A stretch of DNA of 17,620 nucleotides from JAPKZH01 sp964537875 (GTDB lineage: Bacteria; Acidobacteriota; Aminicenantia; Aminicenantales; UBA4085). The position numbers and the translations under genes are program-made. This document shows positions 13,991 to 17,620 of this stretch, one piece after another. The stretch spans positions 1 through 17,620 of the forward strand of contig CAZIDN010000072.1 in NCBI GenBank assembly GCA_964537875.1. Reading direction: 5' to 3'. Position 1 is the stretch's first letter. Every line of letters begins with the position of its first letter. Under the pieces are notes generated by a model, which was not told the DNA's origin, ran no database searches, and saw only the letters and a program-made list of their open reading frames with translations.

Positions 13991-16465
13991 TTATCGAAGG
14001 TTCATCCGTTGCAGAAGAATCTGAAAGCGCGGGTCGTCCCGCAGGTCGTCAAAAATTGGATCCACACTGAGATAAGGCATATTGGGATCATGCGCTTGGT
14101 AGGCCTTCTCCAGCCAGTCGAGAGCTTCTTTGTTTTTCCCGGCGCGGGTGTATAATGTCCCAATTTGCCAGGGCGTGACATAAGTTCTTCGTGAACGTTC
14201 TATTAACGTCTCTGCGACACGCTGGAGTGCGCCCTGATAACCAGCCTCCTCAAAGCCAAGCGCTAAGGCTTCCTCGGCTTCATGATCACCTCTCGCCGCA
14301 TATGACGCCTTCCATATTTCCAGCGCTTCGTTATACATATGCTTCATGTGATAGGCGGAGCGGAGGGTCGACAGCGCCACCAAGTCGTTTGGTGAGGCTC
14401 TGAGTGTGTCACGGAGTACCGCGATGGCGTCGTCATAGCGGCGCGCGTACATCAAATCCATAGCATAAATAGCTTGGAACAGGGCGTTTAATGGGTCTAA
14501 TTCCAAGGCTCGTTTGATCTGTGCCATCGCCTCCTCGGGACGTCTTAGGAGGTACAAGAGATGCGAATAATAAGCACGCGGATCCGGATAGTTGGGGTTA
14601 AGTTCAATCGCCCGGCGGTACTCCTTCTCTCCACTCACCCAGTCCCAATCCGACCACGAGTGGATGCCCGCTAATGTGTAATGAACTTCCGCTAGCGTGC
14701 TATCCAACTCCAGAGCCTTGAGCGCAGCTGTCTTCGCTTTCGGCGTTGCCTCACTCGCTACAACTAATCCCTGTTGCTGGCGTCCGACCCAAACATGGGC
14801 GATTCCCGCATAGGCCAGGGCATATTCCGGGTCTTTTTCTAGGGCTAGCTCGAAGTACTTCAACGCGCTATCAAGGTCGGTTCGAGTGAGTTTGTACCAG
14901 TGAGACTGACCCTTGAGATAAGCCTCATAGGCCTCGGGATTGACCTGGCGGGCGCTGGCTAGGAACTTCTCTTCCTGAGGGGTGAGCTGCACTTTTACTT
15001 CGCGCGTAATCGCCGATACAATCTCGTTCTGGAGGGACAGGATGTCGCGTAGATCGCGGTCGTAGCTCTGGGCCCAAACCTGCGCTTCAGTGGCGGGATT
15101 GATCAGCTGGGCGGAAACGCGCACTCGGTTTCCTGAACGCAGGACTGCTCCTGTGATCAGGGCGTCGACTTTCAAGTCCCGGGCAACCTTGGCCAGGGGC
15201 GTTTTCGTCCCCTTGAAGCGTATCACCGAGCTCCGGGCGATTACGCGCTTCAAACTGCCAACCTTGGCGAGGTCGGTGATTAGCGCCTCGTGCAGGCCGT
15301 CAGAGAAATACTCCTGCTGGGGATCCCCGGAAAGATTCTCAAAGGGGAGAACGGCGATGGATTTGTAGGCATGGCCGCGCTCGGGGATAAGAAAGATAAT
15401 GATTAGCGCGAGAACGACGATGAGACCCCCGAGCCCCGCATAGGCATGGATTTTCTTGAGGCCCAGGATTTTGCCTCGGAACAGCCCGGTCTTTGCTTTG
15501 AGCGGCTTAAGCCCTTCGGCGACAGCTTTCAGGTCGTCCAAAAACTCAGCCATGCTTTGGTAACGCTCTGCCGGGTCCTTAGCCAGTGCCGTGTGGACGA
15601 CGTTCTCGAGCTCTTTAGAGATTTTGGCTTGAATTCTCGATATCGGCTCCGGCTCTTTGTTGACGATGGCATACATAAGCGACTGCTCATAGTCTCCTTT
15701 GAACGGAACCTGCCCCGTTAGCATCTCATAGAGCACAACTCCCAAAGACCAGATGTCGGTCCGATGATCCAGGATTTCTCCGCGCACCTGCTCGGGCGAC
15801 ATGTAAGCGGCTGTCCCCATCGTCACCGCTTCCTTGGTGATGAGCGATTCCCCCAAGACTTTGGCCAGGCCGAAATCCATGATCTTCGCCTGGCCTGCCG
15901 TTGTGACCATGATATTTCCAGGCTTGATGTCCCGATGGACGATCCCTTTTTTATGGGCTTCGTTGAGTCCTTCCGCCGCTTGGATGGCAATATCCAGGAC
16001 TTGACTTTGATCCATAGGTTTTCCGGAAATTTTCTGTCTCAGACTTTGGCCGTCGATGAATTCCATGATAATGAAGGGTTCCGCCTCTTCTTCATTGATC
16101 TCATGGATCGTGCAGATGTGAGGATGCGAAAGAGCGGCCGTCGCCCGAGCCTCTCGAATGAACCTTTGCCTGGCCTCCGGATACTCTAAGAACTCTACCG
16201 GCAAAAACTTGAGGGCAACATCCCGTTTGAGCCTGATGTCTTCGGCCTTGTAGACAACTCCCATTCCCCCTTTGCCGATCGGCTCAATGATGCTGTATTT
16301 GCCGGCGAGCGTACTGCCTTTGACCAAAGTCTTAAGCGGAGACCGAAGAGTCTTGGTGTCAGAAAAAGGGACTTCCTCCAGAGAACTGAGCTTTGTTCCG
16401 CAATCTCCGCAGAACTGCTTGGTCTCAGGATTTTCAGCCTGACATTTCGGGCACTTGACGGTCAT
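13991..16465 (-). CDS. Zinc-ribbon Ser/Thr protein kinase fused to TolB-like/TPR sensor half
   Basis: An 824-aa protein. Residues 1-25 are a zinc ribbon (Cys5, Cys8, Cys19, Cys22). Residues 57-315 are a bacterial Hanks-type kinase: GKGGMG loop 64-69, Lys86, Glu105, HRDIKPGN with Asp179, DFG 197-199 and SPEQ 223-226. All key catalytic residues are present. A single membrane helix lies at about 343-360. The outer half starts with a TolB/FlgO-like adenylate-cyclase-associated domain (SIAVLPFENLSGD at 369-381, SDGLHEALITDL at 388-399, to about 495) and ends with a run of TPRs (about 515-820). Such kinases place the kinase in the cytoplasm and the TPRs outside. Targets are unknown. The ATG at 16465 (AAGGGG six bases upstream) is preferred over a TTG at 16504, because the protein then starts right at the zinc ribbon. 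The gene stands alone among tRNA fragments. Confidence 0.92.
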   Translation of the reverse strand: MTVKCPKCQAENPETKQFCGDCGTKLSSLEEVPFSDTKTLRSPLKTLVKGSTLAGKYSIIEPIGKGGMGVVYKAEDIRLKRDVALKFLPVEFLEYPEARQRFIREARATAALSHPHICTIHEINEEEAEPFIIMEFIDGQSLRQKISGKPMDQSQVLDIAIQAAEGLNEAHKKGIVHRDIKPGNIMVTTAGQAKIMDFGLAKVLGESLITKEAVTMGTAAYMSPEQVRGEILDHRTDIWSLGVVLYEMLTGQVPFKGDYEQSLMYAIVNKEPEPISRIQAKISKELENVVHTALAKDPAERYQSMAEFLDDLKAVAEGLKPLKAKTGLFRGKILGLKKIHAYAGLGGLIVVLALIIIFLIPERGHAYKSIAVLPFENLSGDPQQEYFSDGLHEALITDLAKVGSLKRVIARSSVIRFKGTKTPLAKVARDLKVDALITGAVLRSGNRVRVSAQLINPATEAQVWAQSYDRDLRDILSLQNEIVSAITREVKVQLTPQEEKFLASARQVNPEAYEAYLKGQSHWYKLTRTDLDSALKYFELALEKDPEYALAYAGIAHVWVGRQQQGLVVASEATPKAKTAALKALELDSTLAEVHYTLAGIHSWSDWDWVSGEKEYRRAIELNPNYPDPRAYYSHLLYLLRRPEEAMAQIKRALELDPLNALFQAIYAMDLMYARRYDDAIAVLRDTLRASPNDLVALSTLRSAYHMKHMYNEALEIWKASYAARGDHEAEEALALGFEEAGYQGALQRVAETLIERSRRTYVTPWQIGTLYTRAGKNKEALDWLEKAYQAHDPNMPYLSVDPIFDDLRDDPRFQILLQRMNLR

Positions 16466-16595
16466 TGCTGACCCCTTCTCTACGGGATGGCTAAAGATTA
16501 ACAAGGAAAAACGACAGAGTCAACTGGGCTGGGATCTGGACTCCAAGAATCCGAATCTAGGACGTAGATCCCTCCCATGTCACAGCCGTGTAACA

Positions 16596-16637
16596 AATTG
16601 TGATGAAAAGCGCCTAATTGTGATTAAGGCTGATTAA
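16596..16637. promoter_or_regulatory. Phased repeats upstream of the kinase gene
   Basis: AATTGTGAT occurs at 16596-16604 and again at 16616-16624, exactly 20 bases apart. TGATTAA occurs at 16621-16627 and 16631-16637, 10 bases apart. Spacing by whole helical turns about 130-170 bases upstream of the kinase ATG suggests a regulator binding on one DNA face. No convincing promoter hexamers were found next to it. Confidence 0.4.
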
Positions 16638-16690
16638 TCCAAAAATGTCATTTTCCCCTAGAAAGGAGGATTTCCAGGGGGATGTCAGAA

Positions 16691-16741
16691 CCCGACCTTT
16701 GGATTCGAAGTCCACCGCTCTATGCACTGAGCTACGGGCGC
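16691..16741 (-). pseudogene. Truncated tRNA-Arg copy (5' two thirds)
   Basis: The minus strand matches the intact tRNA-Arg from the first acceptor base through the D arm, anticodon TCG and variable loop to GGTCGG. It then breaks at the T arm into unrelated sequence. One D-loop base differs (GTGCATA instead of GTGGATA). Without the T arm and 3' acceptor strand it cannot make a working tRNA, though its promoter is preserved. Confidence 0.85.
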
Positions 16742-16828
16742 GGGCGAGCATTATATTATATCACCGGAAGGTCTTGGTAAATGAAAAGAAATTGAAGACT
16801 ATCGCCCCGCCAGCCTCTTCCTGGCATC
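16692..16828. repeat. Direct repeat copy 2 (partner of 13441-13637)
   Basis: It is similar to copy 1 over the tRNA 5' part and promoter, is shorter in the middle, and is identical over the last 24 bases (16805-16828). Mismatches outside that block show that the duplication is not recent, or that the copies came from related loci. Confidence 0.75.
16755..16763 (-). promoter_or_regulatory. Preserved extended -10 promoter before the truncated tRNA-Arg
   Basis: TGATATAAT, identical to the box of the intact gene and at the same distance from the tRNA 5' end. It could still transcribe the truncated tRNA toward the kinase upstream region, on the same strand as the kinase. Confidence 0.55.
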
Positions 16829-16866
16829 GCCAACCTCCCTCGGTAGGCGTTGGCGTACAAGCCGTA

Positions 16867-16886
16867 TTATGCTGAGCTCAGCATAA
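16867..16886. repeat. Perfect 20-bp palindrome flanked by short direct repeats
   Basis: TTATGCTGAGCTCAGCATAA is its own reverse complement, centred on GAGCTC. The sequences on both sides, AAGCCGTATTA and AAGCCGTAATA, are near-identical direct repeats. No T tract follows, so a terminator is unlikely. Confidence 0.65.
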
Positions 16887-17098
16887 GCCGTAATAGCGGA
16901 CAGTGATTGGCGTCCCTTCAATATGAATCCCGGCCAGCCGATTTTATTGCTCGTAGTGTCGGGGAAAAGCAAAATCACGGTTAAGGGAGGGAAAATCTTG
17001 ATCAATGACAAATCGGAGAGCCGGGATCGAGTGAGACGGTGAGGCCCACGGCATCGTCTCTCTTATCGAGATGACCGAAAGCAAAGAGCTCCAGGGGC
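16887..17098. other. Spacer with one weak plus-strand frame
   Basis: Together with the tRNA remnant and repeats, 16466-17098 holds no supported protein gene. A 39-codon plus-strand frame (16923-17042) has coding-like composition (Gly/Lys/Val/Ile rich) but no ribosome binding site and may be the end of a lost gene. A 70-codon minus-strand frame (16799-17011) ends in the recurring DARKRLAG tail but is otherwise not protein-like. Confidence 0.3.
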
Positions 17099-17127
17099 TT
17101 GACAGCGGACATACTATCGTTCATACT
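17099..17127 (+). promoter_or_regulatory. Promoter and operator-like repeats of the mazEF-type pair
   Basis: TTGACA (17099-17104) is followed after 17 bases by CATACT (17122-17127). Transcription would start about where the antitoxin ATG (17134) lies. ATACTA occurs twice with a 12-base period (17111, 17123), and CATAC-N5-GTATG (17122-17136) is an inverted repeat that spans the start codon. Both are plausible autoregulatory sites. Confidence 0.45.
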
Positions 17128-17133
17128 AATGGT

Positions 17134-17385
17134 ATGAAAATTGCCATCTCCATCCCCGAAAGCATTTTTCGGGGCGTCAAGAAAGCCGCGGAGGAGCAGA
17201 AGCGTTCGCGAAGCGAGATCTTCGTCGAGGCCGTCGGGGAATACCTTAGGAAACTCGAATCCCGTCGCATTCTCGACTCCCTGAATGAGGTTTATGCCTC
17301 GCCGGAAACGGAAGAGGAAAGGGACGCCCGAGCGGCGGCATTGGATCTCTACAAGCTCACGATCCTCGAGAGGGAAAAATGGTGA
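17134..17385 (+). CDS. Ribbon-helix-helix antitoxin of a MazEF-type pair
   Basis: An 83-aa protein. Residues 1-40 fit a CopG/MetJ-type ribbon-helix-helix: beta strand MKIAISIPESIF, helix GVKKAAEEQK, turn RSRSEIF and helix VEAVGEYLRK. The rest is an acidic/charged helical tail that would wrap the toxin. Family members bind DNA as dimers, repress their own operon and neutralise MazF. The ATG at 17134 begins exactly at the strand; an upstream ATG at 17071 would add 21 residues that cover the -35 box and are not protein-like. No ribosome binding site precedes 17134, which agrees with a leaderless transcript. Its last seven bases overlap the toxin gene. Confidence 0.82.
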   Translation: MKIAISIPESIFRGVKKAAEEQKRSRSEIFVEAVGEYLRKLESRRILDSLNEVYASPETEEERDARAAALDLYKLTILEREKW

Positions 17386-17620
17386 TCGCCCAGGGCGACA
17401 TCTTCTGGCTCGATGCCGGAGCGCCTCGAGGGTCCGGCCCCGGATTCCGACGGCCTCACGTTGTCGTCCAGAACGACGTTTTCAACGCCAGCCGCATCCA
17501 AACGACCGTTTTATGCTCCGTCACTTCGAACTTGACGCGGGCCAAAGCCCCCGGGAACCTCCTGCTTCGGAAGGGCGAAGCGAACCTGCCCCGGCCGAGC
17601 GTGGTCAACGTATCGCAGAT
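17379..17620 (+). CDS. MazF/PemK-family mRNA interferase toxin (C-terminus beyond window)
   Basis: The first 80 codons are visible. They show the PemK/MazF fold: GDIFWLD strand (6-12), the Gly-rich loop ending RRPHVVVQND (24-33) and the strand TTVLCSVTSN (42-51). Late in the fragment come ANLPRPSVVNVSQ, the loop before the dimer-interface strand. Arg25 and Thr49 fall where the catalytic Arg and Thr of Bacillus MazF (Arg25, Thr48) lie. MazF toxins are endoribonucleases that cut mRNA at short motifs and halt growth. The ATG at 17379 has GAGAGGG just upstream and overlaps the antitoxin stop by seven bases, so expression is coupled with the antitoxin first. The gene is cut by the right edge, so its completeness is unknown. 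Confidence 0.9.
   Translation, partial: MVIAQGDIFWLDAGAPRGSGPGFRRPHVVVQNDVFNASRIQTTVLCSVTSNLTRAKAPGNLLLRKGEANLPRPSVVNVSQ

Noticed and set aside
16576..16605. CRP-type site (TCACA and TGTGA present)
   Set aside because: The half-sites are in the wrong order and distance for TGTGA-N6-TCACA.
12433..17100. CRISPR array or insertion sequence
   Set aside because: Repeats are few and unevenly spaced, with no spacer pattern. No transposase frame or terminal inverted repeats were found.

Overview
This window looks like a chromosomal segment of a moderately GC-rich bacterium. The gene mix is secreted S9 peptidase, secreted esterase with a dockerin-like tail, GH57 (DUF3536) next to GlgB, and a Ser/Thr kinase fused to a TolB-like/TPR sensor half. 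That mix resembles Candidatus Aminicenantes or a relative near Acidobacteriota. This is inference from gene content; no taxonomic marker gene is present.

Layout. (1) Positions 1-5986 hold a minus-strand run read from high to low coordinates: SpoIIM/DUF95-like membrane protein, PfkB-family sugar/nucleoside kinase, secreted S9 prolyl-oligopeptidase-type peptidase, secreted alpha/beta-hydrolase esterase with a C-terminal dockerin-like tail, and the start of a DNA alkylation repair (AlkD-like) gene cut by the window edge. A good sigma70-like promoter overlaps the pfkB stop, so peptidase-esterase-alkD is probably its own transcription unit. (2) A YfcC-family carrier (6077-7492, plus) is divergent from spoIIM, with palindromes in the short shared intergenic region. 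(3) Positions 7690-12487 (minus) form a compact alpha-glucan operon: small winged-helix protein, a doubtful 46-codon ORF, glgB and a GH57 enzyme. It has a near-consensus promoter and a leader hairpin that overlaps the first ribosome binding site.

(4) Positions about 12500-17000 are the accessory part. One intact tRNA-Arg(TCG) is accompanied by three broken tRNA pieces: a 3' half of tRNA-Arg, the 5' two thirds of tRNA-Arg, and a 3' half of a different, Val-like tRNA. Between them lie a small four-helix membrane protein and an 824-aa zinc-ribbon/kinase/TolB-like/TPR protein. The tRNA-Arg 5' part, its extended -10 promoter and a short coding-like tail occur twice, about 3.2 kb apart, as diverged direct repeats around the kinase gene. 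I read this as a worn tRNA-associated integration or duplication hotspot; no integrase or transposase is visible. (5) At the right edge is a MazEF-type toxin-antitoxin pair (ribbon-helix-helix antitoxin, PemK/MazF toxin cut by the window), with overlapping genes and a possible leaderless promoter.

Functionally, regions 1-2 suggest protein and ester degradation outside the cytoplasm with uptake of small organic or amino acids; region 3 builds and trims storage glucan; regions 4-5 are signalling and stability cargo in a tRNA-rich hotspot. The points most worth following up are the tRNA-fragment island, the dockerin-like esterase, the leader hairpin of the winged-helix/glgB operon, and the leaderless mazEF promoter.
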